Assembly: GCA_021604585.1 (NCBI GenBank)
Contig: BQJG01000048.1
Coordinates: forward strand, 1 to 27,514
Length of the DNA stretch: 27,514 bases
DNA from: Hyphococcus sp.
GTDB taxonomy: Bacteria; Pseudomonadota; Alphaproteobacteria; Caulobacterales; Parvularculaceae
Reading direction: 5' to 3'
The translations under genes and the position numbers were made by a program. Numbering within the stretch: position 1 is the stretch's first letter; every line of letters begins with the position of its first letter. Of the stretch, positions 8,289 to 16,117 are shown piece after piece. Under the pieces are notes generated by a model. That model made no database searches, was not told where the DNA came from, and saw nothing but the letters and a program-made list of their open reading frames with translations.

Positions 8289-8947
8289 GAAACCGCTTCA
8301 ACCAAGCCCTTAAAAAACGCCGCGCCGTCAGTGCCGCCAAGCAGCGGCGAGATCATCCGTTCGGGATGCGGCATCATGCCGAGGACATTGCCCGCATCAT
8401 TGATGAGGCCCGCAATGTCGCGCGCTGAGCCGTTCGGATTGTCCACATAGCGGAAGGCGACCCGGCCTTCGCCTTCGATGCGGTCAAGCGTTTCGTCGTC
8501 GGCGACAAAATTCCCGTCATGATGGGCGACGGGGAGCGTCACATAGCGGCCCTTTTCAAAGCCGCTGGTGAAGATCGACTGGTTGTTATCGACGCACAGG
8601 GAAACATCGCGGCAGACAAAATCGAGACCGGCATTGCGCATCAGCACGCCCGGCAACAGGCCGGTCTCGCACAGAATCTGGAATCCGTTGCAGACGCCAA
8701 GCACCGGCGCGCCCGACTTGGCCTTGTCGATGACGGCGCGCATGATCGGCGATTTCGCGGCCATGGCCCCGGCGCGCAGATAATCGCCATAGGAAAAGCC
8801 GCCGGGCAGGGCGATCAGATCGACTTCGGGAATGTCCGTGTCGCCATGCCAGACCATTGCGGGTTTTTTGCCGGTGGCTTTTTCAAGGGCGACGGCGATG
8901 TCCCGGTCGCAGTTTGAAGCGGGGAAAACAATGACAGCGGTTTTCAT
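8285..8947 (-). CDS. purQ: Phosphoribosylformylglycinamidine synthase subunit PurQ (glutaminase)
   Basis: The 220-residue protein is the class I glutamine amidotransferase subunit of FGAM synthase in de novo purine synthesis. It supplies ammonia to PurL in a PurL-PurQ-PurS complex in the cytoplasm. GGFSYGDYLRAGAMA, the nucleophile C86 in GVCNGFQIL, and the late MMPHPERM containing the catalytic His region are all present. Length is normal for the small split PurQ. ATG 8947 is one base from the stop of the preceding small exported-protein gene. purL is not in the window. Confidence 0.96.
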   Translation of the reverse strand: MKTAVIVFPASNCDRDIAVALEKATGKKPAMVWHGDTDIPEVDLIALPGGFSYGDYLRAGAMAAKSPIMRAVIDKAKSGAPVLGVCNGFQILCETGLLPGVLMRNAGLDFVCRDVSLCVDNNQSIFTSGFEKGRYVTLPVAHHDGNFVADDETLDRIEGEGRVAFRYVDNPNGSARDIAGLINDAGNVLGMMPHPERMISPLLGGTDGAAFFKGLVEAVS

Positions 8948-8948
8948 T

Positions 8949-9347
8949 CTAGTTCGTACCTCGAATGGAAGAGATCAGTTCACGATTAAGCTCTTCAAAC
9001 TCTTTTACGAGCCGGTCCGAGTTTGTCTTGGTGTTATATCCACAAGATGACATTTGCAGCTTGATCGCTTTGCCGTCGCGATAGAGCTCACGCTTGAAGA
9101 TCATCGGATGGGCGTAGTGGCCGTCTCGCGTCAAGGAATAGATAATAAGACCGGTTGAATAGGCTTCGAATTCCTCGCCGGCGTTCATCACTTCTATGTC
9201 CGGAATCACCCGTACATTTTCCCGCAATGCGTCAAAACCCAGTTTGCAATTGAGCTTCGGTTCGGGATTTTGCCGTTCGTCATTCGATAAGGCGTCAGTT
9301 GAAACCGAACAGCATAGAAGGAATATTGACGCTGTGATCAGCTTCAT
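8949..9347 (-). CDS. Small exported hypothetical protein between purS and purQ
   Basis: I do not recognise the family. The 132-residue protein begins MKLITASIFLLCCSVSTDALS, a Sec-type signal peptide with cleavage probably near residue 18-20, so the mature chain of about 110 residues should be periplasmic. It has two cysteines after the signal (NCKLGF and SSCGYN) that could form a disulfide. It is packed tightly: ATG 9347 is 2 bases past the stop of purS and its stop is 1 base before purQ. It is therefore probably co-transcribed with purine genes, though its export signal suggests an unrelated function. Confidence 0.75.
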   Translation of the reverse strand: MKLITASIFLLCCSVSTDALSNDERQNPEPKLNCKLGFDALRENVRVIPDIEVMNAGEEFEAYSTGLIIYSLTRDGHYAHPMIFKRELYRDGKAIKLQMSSCGYNTKTNSDRLVKEFEELNRELISSIRGTN

Positions 9348-9349
9348 CT

Positions 9350-9592
9350 CTAGGCCAAAATCTCAATGGAGTAATTTTCCATCACCGGATTGGCGAGCAG
9401 CTTCTTGCACATCTCTTCGGCGGCGGCGCGAGCAGACGCCTCATCATTCTCAGAAAGCTTCATTTCGATCACTTTGCCCTGACGAACGCCGGCGGCGCCG
9501 TCAAAACCGAGCCCGGCGAGCGCGCTTTCAATGGCCGCGCCCTGCGGATCGAGAACGCCGTTCTTTAAGGTGATGGTGATTTTCGCTTTCAT
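9350..9592 (-). CDS. purS: Phosphoribosylformylglycinamidine synthase subunit PurS
   Basis: The 80-residue protein is the small structural subunit that bridges PurL and PurQ in FGAM synthase. It shows KAKITITLKNGVLDPQGAAIESALAGLGF, then VRQGKVIEM and a C-terminal ANPVMENYSIEIL, all typical of PurS. The frame is open upstream to 9796, but that segment overlaps the divergent peptidase start and lacks PurS similarity, so ATG 9592 is the start. It is the first gene of the purS, exported protein, purQ block. Confidence 0.95.
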   Translation of the reverse strand: MKAKITITLKNGVLDPQGAAIESALAGLGFDGAAGVRQGKVIEMKLSENDEASARAAAEEMCKKLLANPVMENYSIEILA

Positions 9593-9734
9593 CGGCTCGT
9601 TCCGTTTTTGACGCTGATTTCCGTGGCCACGCCATACGCCGGACTGGCCTGACAGGCAACAAGACTCGAGTAAGATTGCGATGCGGGAGCGCTTCGGCGT
9701 AGGCTGCCACAACGAGAAACTGAAGGGGATTTTG

Positions 9735-11159
9735 ATGATTCGACTGTTTATAGCCGCCATTGGCGCGCTCGCCGTCTCCACCATCGCCATTACCACGGCG
9801 AGCGCAGAGGACCAGCAACTGACGCCGGAGCAGGTGAAAGCGCGGGAGATCTACGCAACCATCATCGGCATTCGCTCGGCCAAAGGACAAGGCAAAGTGC
9901 CTGACGTCGCTAAGTATCTTGTGGGACAATTAAAATCTGCCGGCTTCACAGACGATGACATCGAAATCATGCCCTTGGGGGAAACCGCAGCCCTCGGCGT
10001 TCGCTATCGTGGCGACGGGTCTTCGGGCAAAAAGCCAATCCTCTTTATGGCGCATATGGATGTGGTCGACGCCAAACGCAGCGACTGGGAGTATGATCCC
10101 TTCGTCCTGCGGGAAGAAGATGGCTACTTTATCGGCCGGGGAACATCCGACAACAAATACGGCGTCACCAATCTCACCCAGTCTTTCATGCGCCTGAAAC
10201 AGGAAGGGTTCACGCCCAATCGCGACCTTGTGCTGGTCTTCACCGGAGATGAAGAAACCGACATGGCGACGACCCGGATGCTCGCCTATGACCGGAAGGA
10301 TTGGACCGATGCGGAATTTGCGTTGAACAGCGATGGCGGCGGCGGGGCCTATCTCGAAGACGGCACGGTTTTGCCCTACACAATGCAAGCCGCCGAAAAA
10401 ACCTACGCCACTTTCAAAGTCACGGCCCGCAATCCTGGCGGACATTCCTCGCGTCCGAGACCTGACAACGCCATCTACGATCTAGCCAAAGCCCTGATTA
10501 AAATTGAAGCCTACACATTTCCGGTGATGGCCAATGAGATTACGCGCGCCTCGGCTCGAGCCGATGGCGAGCTGATGGGCGATGCGATGGGCAAGGCGCT
10601 CGTGACATTTGCAGACAACCCGAAGGACAAAAAGGCCATCAAAGCCATCCGCGCCAGTAGGGATTATTCGAATATTCTCAGCACAACTTGTGTCGCGACC
10701 ATGCTTGATGCCGGGCATGCGGAAAATGCACTGCCCCAGTCAGCGGAGGCGACTGTGAACTGCCGCATTTTCCCTGGGGTTGAAATCGAGGATGTGCGCG
10801 GCACGCTCGCCGAAGTGATCGGCAATGACGCGCTTGAAGTCGCGCTGGCCGATGATCGTTATGTAGCCAGCCCGGTGTCAGACATGCGTGACGATGTTAC
10901 ATCGGCGTTGAGCGCGGCGATTAGCACACGCTATCCAGACGTAGATATCGTCCCAGCGATGAGTTCTGGCGGGACGGACGGGATGCACTATCGCAGAGCC
11001 GGTGTTCCGACCTATGGCGTCAGCGGACGCTTTGGCAAAATTGGCGTCTCATCAAACGCTCATGGTCTGAATGAGCGGCTGCCGGTCACCACCTTTTATG
11101 GGGGCCTCGATCATTGGATTGTGATGATCAAGGAATTGGCTGGGCCTCAAACTGAATAG
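9735..11159 (+). CDS. Exported M20-family metallopeptidase
   Basis: The 474-residue protein has a signal peptide (MIRLFIAAIGALAVSTIAITTASA, cleavage near residue 24) and a zinc-dependent M20 (ArgE/DapE/CPG2-type) peptidase domain. Ligand motifs appear in order: MAHMDVVDA, the bridging Asp in GRGTSDNKYG, the Glu pair in TGDEETD, Asp in NSDGGGG, and the final His in SSNAHGLNE. A dimerisation-domain GGHSSRP motif is present. ATG 9735 follows AAGGGG at good spacing. It should act in the periplasm on peptides or acyl-amino acids. It runs against the purine genes that flank it and overlaps the next leftward gene by 13 bp. Confidence 0.9.
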   Translation: MIRLFIAAIGALAVSTIAITTASAEDQQLTPEQVKAREIYATIIGIRSAKGQGKVPDVAKYLVGQLKSAGFTDDDIEIMPLGETAALGVRYRGDGSSGKKPILFMAHMDVVDAKRSDWEYDPFVLREEDGYFIGRGTSDNKYGVTNLTQSFMRLKQEGFTPNRDLVLVFTGDEETDMATTRMLAYDRKDWTDAEFALNSDGGGGAYLEDGTVLPYTMQAAEKTYATFKVTARNPGGHSSRPRPDNAIYDLAKALIKIEAYTFPVMANEITRASARADGELMGDAMGKALVTFADNPKDKKAIKAIRASRDYSNILSTTCVATMLDAGHAENALPQSAEATVNCRIFPGVEIEDVRGTLAEVIGNDALEVALADDRYVASPVSDMRDDVTSALSAAISTRYPDVDIVPAMSSGGTDGMHYRRAGVPTYGVSGRFGKIGVSSNAHGLNERLPVTTFYGGLDHWIVMIKELAGPQTE

Positions 11160-11701
11160 GGAACCCCGGCGGCGTCAAACTCTTCGAGTTGGCGATAGGC
11201 TTCGGCGGCGCGTTGGGCGGTGAATTGCGCCGCGCTTATGCGATCAGCTCTTGCTTGTGCTTCCGCCGACTCAAATGCCCGCAGACCAGCTTGCGCACGG
11301 ATGATTTGCGTATGAGCGAGCTGCGCAATACTGCGCGCCTCGGCTGTGGCCGGGGCCGGGTAGAGCGCATTGGCGCGGATCACTTCGAGCTTTTTGATTT
11401 CTTCGCGCTGCAAATCGGCGGCAGGCTTTTTCGCGGCTTGCGCTGTTTCTGCATCTGGTGGCGGGGCCGCATTCCCGCGAGGCCGCCCGGCTGTCACCTT
11501 TGCAAGTGTTCCTGCAAGCTCACGCGCTCTGGCTTCAGAGTTGCGCGTGTTGTCCTCGCGGGGCGTAGACTCTGCGAGGGTTGGCGTTTCTTCCTGGCTT
11601 AGCGAGCCGGCAGTTTTTCGGTCAGGCGATGCTGATCGCAGCGGAGTGATCGCTGCGGCGCCGGCGCGGCCGGAAGCATAAGGTGAAACCGCGAGTGCCA
11701 T
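11147..11701 (-). CDS. Hypothetical Ala/Arg/Glu-rich protein
   Basis: I do not recognise this family. The 184-residue protein is rich in Ala, Arg, Glu and Gln, with no signal peptide or membrane segment. The N-terminal half is low-complexity and probably disordered. The C-terminal half (about residues 95-175, REEIKKLEVIRANALYP then repeated ARxxxxAQ patterns) looks helical or coiled coil. It lies between purC and the M20 gene, same strand as purC, 104 bp downstream. No strong ribosome binding site is seen. Codon pattern is consistent with coding and no better frame exists. Confidence 0.6.
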   Translation of the reverse strand: MALAVSPYASGRAGAAAITPLRSASPDRKTAGSLSQEETPTLAESTPREDNTRNSEARARELAGTLAKVTAGRPRGNAAPPPDAETAQAAKKPAADLQREEIKKLEVIRANALYPAPATAEARSIAQLAHTQIIRAQAGLRAFESAEAQARADRISAAQFTAQRAAEAYRQLEEFDAAGVPYSV

Positions 11702-11805
11702 AACAGCTTAGGATTATCAGAACAGTATTTGACAGTCCGTTGCCATTGCGGCTGGTATTTTACCGACTATCGAAACGCGCTGTTCACCATAAAGCGACGC
11801 AGCGC

Positions 11806-12582
11806 TTATTTTTCGTTGTCGCTGACCAGAACCGGCCCTGTCTGACCGGAACTTTCAGTTTCGCGCAGCACGCCAAGCCGGCGCGCAACTTCGCGATAGG
11901 CATCGGTGACGTCGCCCAAATCTTTGCGGAAGCGATCCTTATCCATGATATGGCCGGTCTCCATGTCCCACAGCCGGCAGCTATCAGGGCTGATTTCATC
12001 GGCGACGATCAGGCGCATCATGTCGCCTTCATACTGGCGTCCAAATTCGATCTTGAAGTCGATGAGTTTGATGCCGACGCCTGCGAACAGCCCCGATAGA
12101 TAGTCGTTCACCCGCAAGGCGAGCGCCATCATGTCGTCGATTTCCTGGGGATTGGCCCAGTTGAACGCCGTGATGTGTTCTTCGGAAACCAGCGGATCGC
12201 CGAGCTCGTCATTTTTGAAATAGAACTCGATGATCGAGCGGGGGAGCGCGACACCGTCTTCGATGCCGAGTCGTTTGGAGATGGAGCCGGCTGCATAATT
12301 GCGGACCACGACCTCTAGAGGGACGATTTCCACATGCCGCACCAGCTGCTCACGCATATTCAGGCGCTTGATAAAATGGGTCGGCACGCCGATGCGCTCC
12401 AGACCCATCATCACGAACTCGGAAATGCGGTTGTTCAGCACGCCCTTGCCTTCAAGGACGGCCTTCTTCTGATTGTTGAACGCTGTCGCATCGTCCTTGA
12501 AATACTGGATGATGGTGCCCGGCTCCGGACCTTCGAACAGAATTTTCGCCTTGCCTTCATAGATCTGTTTGCGGCGGGCCAT
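11806..12582 (-). CDS. purC: Phosphoribosylaminoimidazole-succinocarboxamide synthase
   Basis: The 258-residue protein is SAICAR synthetase, which joins CAIR and aspartate with ATP in purine synthesis. Typical segments are RRKQIYEGKAKILFEG, FKDDATAFNNQKK, GKGVLNNRISEF, PLEVVVRNYAAGSISKR, LIDFKIEFGRQ and ADEISPDSCRLWD. Length is normal for the bacterial single-domain enzyme. AAGGA lies upstream of ATG 12582. In many alphaproteobacteria purC, purS and purQ are consecutive; here other genes separate purC from purS. Confidence 0.97.
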   Translation of the reverse strand: MARRKQIYEGKAKILFEGPEPGTIIQYFKDDATAFNNQKKAVLEGKGVLNNRISEFVMMGLERIGVPTHFIKRLNMREQLVRHVEIVPLEVVVRNYAAGSISKRLGIEDGVALPRSIIEFYFKNDELGDPLVSEEHITAFNWANPQEIDDMMALALRVNDYLSGLFAGVGIKLIDFKIEFGRQYEGDMMRLIVADEISPDSCRLWDMETGHIMDKDRFRKDLGDVTDAYREVARRLGVLRETESSGQTGPVLVSDNEK

Positions 12583-12615
12583 TATTTCAATCCTTTCAAT
12601 GCCTTACGCATTGGT

Positions 12616-12632
12616 CGCGGAAACTTTCCGCG
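12616..12632. promoter_or_regulatory. Palindrome upstream of purC
   Basis: CGCGGAAA and TTTCCGCG flank a central C as a perfect 8-bp inverted repeat, 33 bases before the purC start. It lies in a 276-bp gap between divergent purC and the DUF1476 gene, where the purC promoter and leader must be. It could be a repressor operator or an RNA hairpin. Only the symmetry is observed. Confidence 0.45.
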
Positions 12633-12858
12633 GGCTGTTCAGGGCGGGCCGCGCCGACTCGGCTGACGGCGGTTCCCGTCTCGCTAGCACGGCTGGCGCT
12701 GTGGGAGAAGCGGGGGGTTTACGCTCCGAAGCAGGCGAAAGAAAGCCCTTTTACGCGATATTTCCTCGGGTAATCGGGCGGCCTCGTTGCGCAGGCCGTC
12801 AAGCGTCATTAAGTAGCCCGTCAAAGGCCCGTAATTACTCATAGTTTGGAGAGCGCCC

Positions 12859-13182
12859 ATGACGACTTTCGACGACCGCGAAGATAAATTCGAAAAGAAA
12901 TTCGCCCATGACGCGGCGCTCCGGTTTAAGGCGGAAGCCCGCCGCAACAAGCTGCTGGGCCTTTGGGCTGCAGAGCTTTTGGGAAAGACCGGCGACGACG
13001 CGCAGGCCTATGTCAAAGAGGTTATTAAGGCGGATTTCGAAGAAGCGGGCGATGAAGACGTCTTCTGCAAGATTCGCAAGGATTTTGATACGGCCAAAGT
13101 CGATCAGTCGGATCATCAGATCCGCCGCACAATGGACGAGCTGATGAGCGAAGCCGTGCGCCAGATCCGCGACGGCGTATAA
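12859..13182 (+). CDS. DUF1476 protein, F1-ATPase zeta-subunit-like inhibitor
   Basis: The 107-residue protein fits DUF1476, an alphaproteobacterial family whose Paracoccus member is the zeta subunit that binds F1-ATPase and inhibits ATP hydrolysis. Recognisable segments are FDDREDKFEKKFAHDAALRF, RRNKLLGLWAAELLG, and AYVKEVIKADFEEAGDEDV. The N-terminal part is the inhibitory region in the characterised protein. GGAGAG lies about 8 bases before ATG 12859. It stands alone between purC and the LysE-type gene, with no ATP synthase genes nearby. Confidence 0.9.
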   Translation: MTTFDDREDKFEKKFAHDAALRFKAEARRNKLLGLWAAELLGKTGDDAQAYVKEVIKADFEEAGDEDVFCKIRKDFDTAKVDQSDHQIRRTMDELMSEAVRQIRDGV

Positions 13183-13221
13183 GCGGGTCTCAAAATATTT
13201 CTCGAAGCGGGGCGTTGGCTG

Positions 13222-13845
13222 ATGCTTGACGGTGCAGGCTTTGCCTTTTTCATTGCCGGCGCATTGTTGCTCAACATTACGCCGGGCCCTGACATGGCGT
13301 TCACGATCGCTTCTACGGCGCGGGGCGGAACGCGGAGCGGCGTCGCCGCAGCGCTAGGGGTCGGCGCAGGTTCGCTGGTTTGGGCTATTGCGACGGCGGC
13401 TGGCCTCGCCGCCATGCTTGCTGCATCCGAACACGCGCTGACCGTGATCCGCATGGCGGGCGGCGTTTATCTGCTTTATCTTGCTGCGCGAACGTTCACA
13501 GAAAGAACAGACGCGCGCATCCCCGAAGGTACGCGCGGACTGGTCAAATCGTTCCGTGCCGGCGTCATGACCAATCTTTTTAATCCCAAAGTCGGTCTTT
13601 TCTTTCTGGCGTTTTTGCCGGGGTTTGCAAATGCCGGGAACGGTGATGTGGCCGCGCAGATGTTGCTGCTCGGCGCCATCTTCAGTGTTACGGGCGCGCT
13701 AGTGCTGATGGCGGTCGCAATGGCCGCCGGCGCGGCGCGCGCAAGATTTGTCGGGTCGCCAGGGGTCCAGCGGGTGATGAAAACGTTATCTGCGGCCATG
13801 TTTGGCGGTCTCGGGATTTTCCTTTTGCTGGCGGACGATCACTGA
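13222..13845 (+). CDS. LysE/RhtB-family amino-acid exporter
   Basis: The 207-residue inner-membrane protein has the LysE layout of about six hydrophobic helices. The N-terminal signature LLNITPGPDMAFTIASTARGGTRSGVAAALG is present, as is the mid-protein FRAGVMTNLFNPKVGLFFLAFLPGF. Family members export amino acids or similar small metabolites using the proton gradient. ATG 13222 has only a weak ribosome binding site. It is 39 bp downstream of the DUF1476 gene. Substrate cannot be read from sequence. Confidence 0.9.
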   Translation: MLDGAGFAFFIAGALLLNITPGPDMAFTIASTARGGTRSGVAAALGVGAGSLVWAIATAAGLAAMLAASEHALTVIRMAGGVYLLYLAARTFTERTDARIPEGTRGLVKSFRAGVMTNLFNPKVGLFFLAFLPGFANAGNGDVAAQMLLLGAIFSVTGALVLMAVAMAAGAARARFVGSPGVQRVMKTLSAAMFGGLGIFLLLADDH

Positions 13846-13922
13846 CCGAGGCGGGTTCTGCTCTTCGTCATAGGCGAGGGCGGCGCCTTGCTTTAGGGTT
13901 CCACAAAAATCTGGAGGAACGA

Positions 13923-14696
13923 ATGGGACGCGTAGCGGGAAAAAGAGTTTTTATCACTGGCGGCGCACAAGGGCTTGGCGCTTGTTTCGCGCGCATGCTT
14001 GCAGATGAGGGTGCGAAAGTCTTCCTCACTGATGTGAACGCCGATGGCGCTGCTACGACGGCAGCCGAGATCAATAAAAAACATCCTGGCGTTGCATCTT
14101 CGATTGCCCATGATGTGACCAGCCGCGATCAATGGGTTGCCGGGCTCGCCGCTGGATCAGAATTTATGGGCGGCATCGACACGCTGATCAACAATGCCGG
14201 CATCGGCACATTCGGCAGCATCGAAACGGAAACAGAAGAAGGCTGGCGCCGCACGCAATCCATCGATGTTGATTCAATTTTCACCGGCACGCAGCTCGCC
14301 ATGCCCTATCTGAAAAAGTCGCAACCAGCGTCGATCATCAACATCTCCTCCGTGGCCGGCATGATCGCTGACGGCAATATGATCGCTTACAATACGGCAA
14401 AGGCCGCCGTTTGGATGATGAGCAAATCCATCGCTTTGCATTGCGCGCGCTCGGGATATGATATCCGCAGCAATTCAGTGCATCCTGTGTTCACCCGCAC
14501 GCCGATCATCGATCCGCTGATTGCCTTGGGCGGCGGCGGCAAGGATGGCGAAAATCGACTGGTGCAGCAAATCCCTTGGAAGCGCCTCGCGGAGCCGGAA
14601 GATGTCGGCTATTGCATTTTGTATCTCGCCTCGAACGAGTCTCGCTATATCACGGCGGCGGAATTCAAAATCGACGGCGGCATTACCGCACAATAG
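13923..14696 (+). CDS. Short-chain dehydrogenase/reductase (SDR)
   Basis: The 257-residue classical SDR carries the NAD(P)-binding TGGAQGLG motif (residues 12-19), NNAG (90-93) and the catalytic Ser near 142-143, Tyr156 and Lys160 (YNTAK). D37 in FLTDVNA after the second strand favours NAD+ over NADP+. The C-terminal ITAAEFKIDGGITAQ is usual for the family. AGGAACGA just before ATG 13923, part of GGAGGAA, is a strong ribosome binding site. It oxidises or reduces an alcohol/ketone pair; substrate unknown. Confidence 0.92.
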   Translation: MGRVAGKRVFITGGAQGLGACFARMLADEGAKVFLTDVNADGAATTAAEINKKHPGVASSIAHDVTSRDQWVAGLAAGSEFMGGIDTLINNAGIGTFGSIETETEEGWRRTQSIDVDSIFTGTQLAMPYLKKSQPASIINISSVAGMIADGNMIAYNTAKAAVWMMSKSIALHCARSGYDIRSNSVHPVFTRTPIIDPLIALGGGGKDGENRLVQQIPWKRLAEPEDVGYCILYLASNESRYITAAEFKIDGGITAQ

Positions 14697-14818
14697 GCCC
14701 CCGGCGAACATTGCCGCAGCCTTAGAAGCGCCCTATATAACAGTCACTTGCTGCAATTTTCTGCAGTTGGCCTGCAAAGTCGCGCGCTGTCGCGACCGCC
14801 CCGCGCAAAGGAGACCGC

Positions 14819-15382
14819 ATGTCCGGCATTCTCATCTTTCTCGGCGTTATCGTCGTTCTCGCTGTTTTCATCATCGGCATCTACAACCGCATTGTTGCGC
14901 TCAGCCAGCGCACGGAACAGGCCTTCGCCGATGTCGATGTGCAGCTCAAGCAGCGCCACGATCTGATCCCGAACCTTGTGGAAACGGTGAAGGGCTATGC
15001 GTCGCACGAGAAAGAAACGCTCGACGCCGTTATTACGGCGCGAAATGCAGCGCAATCGGCGAGCGGACCTGCCGCACAGGGCGCAGCGGAAGGCGTTCTC
15101 GGCGCCGCGCTCGGCAAACTGTTCGCTCTGGCTGAAGCCTATCCTGATCTGAAAGCCAATACGAACTTCCTGGAGCTGCAGCGTGAACTGTCCGACGTTG
15201 AAAATAAAATCGCTGCTGCGCGCCGCTTCTTCAACAACTCAGTGCAGGAATATAATACGGCGATCCAGCAGATTCCCGGCAATTTTGTCGCTCCTCTGGG
15301 CAGCTTCGGACCGAAAGAATATTTTGAAGTCCCCGAAGCAAGCCGCACTCAAATTGAGGCTGCGCCGGAAGTGAAGTTCTAG
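14819..15382 (+). CDS. lemA: LemA family membrane protein
   Basis: The 187-residue protein starts with a single transmembrane helix (about 4-22), then the LemA signature NRIVALSQRTEQAFADVDVQLKQRHDLIPNLVETVKGY and a helical bundle ending YFEVPEASR. AAAGGAGA precedes ATG 14819. LemA proteins are often encoded beside membrane metalloproteases; an M48 protease follows two genes downstream. A 6-bp inverted repeat (GTCGCG/CGCGAC, 14779-14796) lies in the leader just upstream. Molecular function of LemA is not settled. Confidence 0.94.
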   Translation: MSGILIFLGVIVVLAVFIIGIYNRIVALSQRTEQAFADVDVQLKQRHDLIPNLVETVKGYASHEKETLDAVITARNAAQSASGPAAQGAAEGVLGAALGKLFALAEAYPDLKANTNFLELQRELSDVENKIAAARRFFNNSVQEYNTAIQQIPGNFVAPLGSFGPKEYFEVPEASRTQIEAAPEVKF

Positions 15383-15424
15383 GCGTGTAATGCGAACGCG
15401 CAGTCAGCCAAGGCCAAGCGCGCC

Positions 15425-16114
15425 ATGAAACTGCTCGGCTTGATCGGCGGCGTCAGCCCGGAAGCAACCGCAATCTATTATCGTTTGTTGAATGAGGCGG
15501 CGCGTGAGCGTCTCGGTCCGCTGCATTCCGCCAACCTCATGCTTTATGCTCTCGATTACGGTGTGATGATCAGCCACTATGACAATCGCGATTGGAATGC
15601 GTTTACGGCGGAAGTGGTGAAGGGCGCGAAGCATTTGGCTGCCGCCGGCGCCGAGGCGCTGATCATATGCTCGAACACCACTCATGTTGCGGCTGACGCC
15701 GTGCGCGAAGCAGTCGATGTCCCGCTGATTCACATGCTCGACGTGCTTGCGGATGAAATGGCGAGGACAGGCGTTCGCAAACCGCTGCTGCTCGGCACGC
15801 CGGTGGTGATGGGCGGCGATCACTATCGCAATGAACTCCAGAAGCGATATGACGGCGCGTTGCGCATTCCGACTCCGCGAGAACAAGACGCCATTGGCTG
15901 CATCATTCTTGATGAGCTTGTTCTTGGCGATGTTCGTGATGCTTCACGCGATGAAATGCTGGAGATTGTGGCCCAACATGATGCGGACAGCATTATTCTC
16001 GGCTGTACCGAGCTTTGCATGATCCTTTCTCAGGAGCACTCCGAGTTGCCGGTTTTTGACACGACGTCGCTGCACGCAGCCGCTGCGGGCAAGTTTGCCT
16101 TCGGGGAGGGCTGA
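15425..16114 (+). CDS. Aspartate/glutamate racemase family protein
   Basis: The 229-residue cytosolic protein has the cofactor-independent two-cysteine racemase layout. C82 lies in ICSNTTH and C194 in LGCTEL, with the N-terminal GLIGGVSPEAT motif. The family interconverts L- and D-Asp or Glu, supplying D-amino acids for cell wall or other uses. It lies 42 bp downstream of lemA and 3 bp before the M48 gene, so the three look like one operon. Start ATG 15425 has a weak ribosome binding site. Confidence 0.9.
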   Translation: MKLLGLIGGVSPEATAIYYRLLNEAARERLGPLHSANLMLYALDYGVMISHYDNRDWNAFTAEVVKGAKHLAAAGAEALIICSNTTHVAADAVREAVDVPLIHMLDVLADEMARTGVRKPLLLGTPVVMGGDHYRNELQKRYDGALRIPTPREQDAIGCIILDELVLGDVRDASRDEMLEIVAQHDADSIILGCTELCMILSQEHSELPVFDTTSLHAAAAGKFAFGEG

Positions 16115-16117
16115 CCC

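Noticed and set aside
12859..13182. Minus-strand frames overlapping the DUF1476 gene
   Set aside because: The plus-strand frame has the family signature and a good ribosome binding site; the others have neither.
14779..14796. Inverted repeat GTCGCG/CGCGAC in the lemA leader
   Set aside because: Short, GC-rich and expected by chance in this base composition; no functional context.
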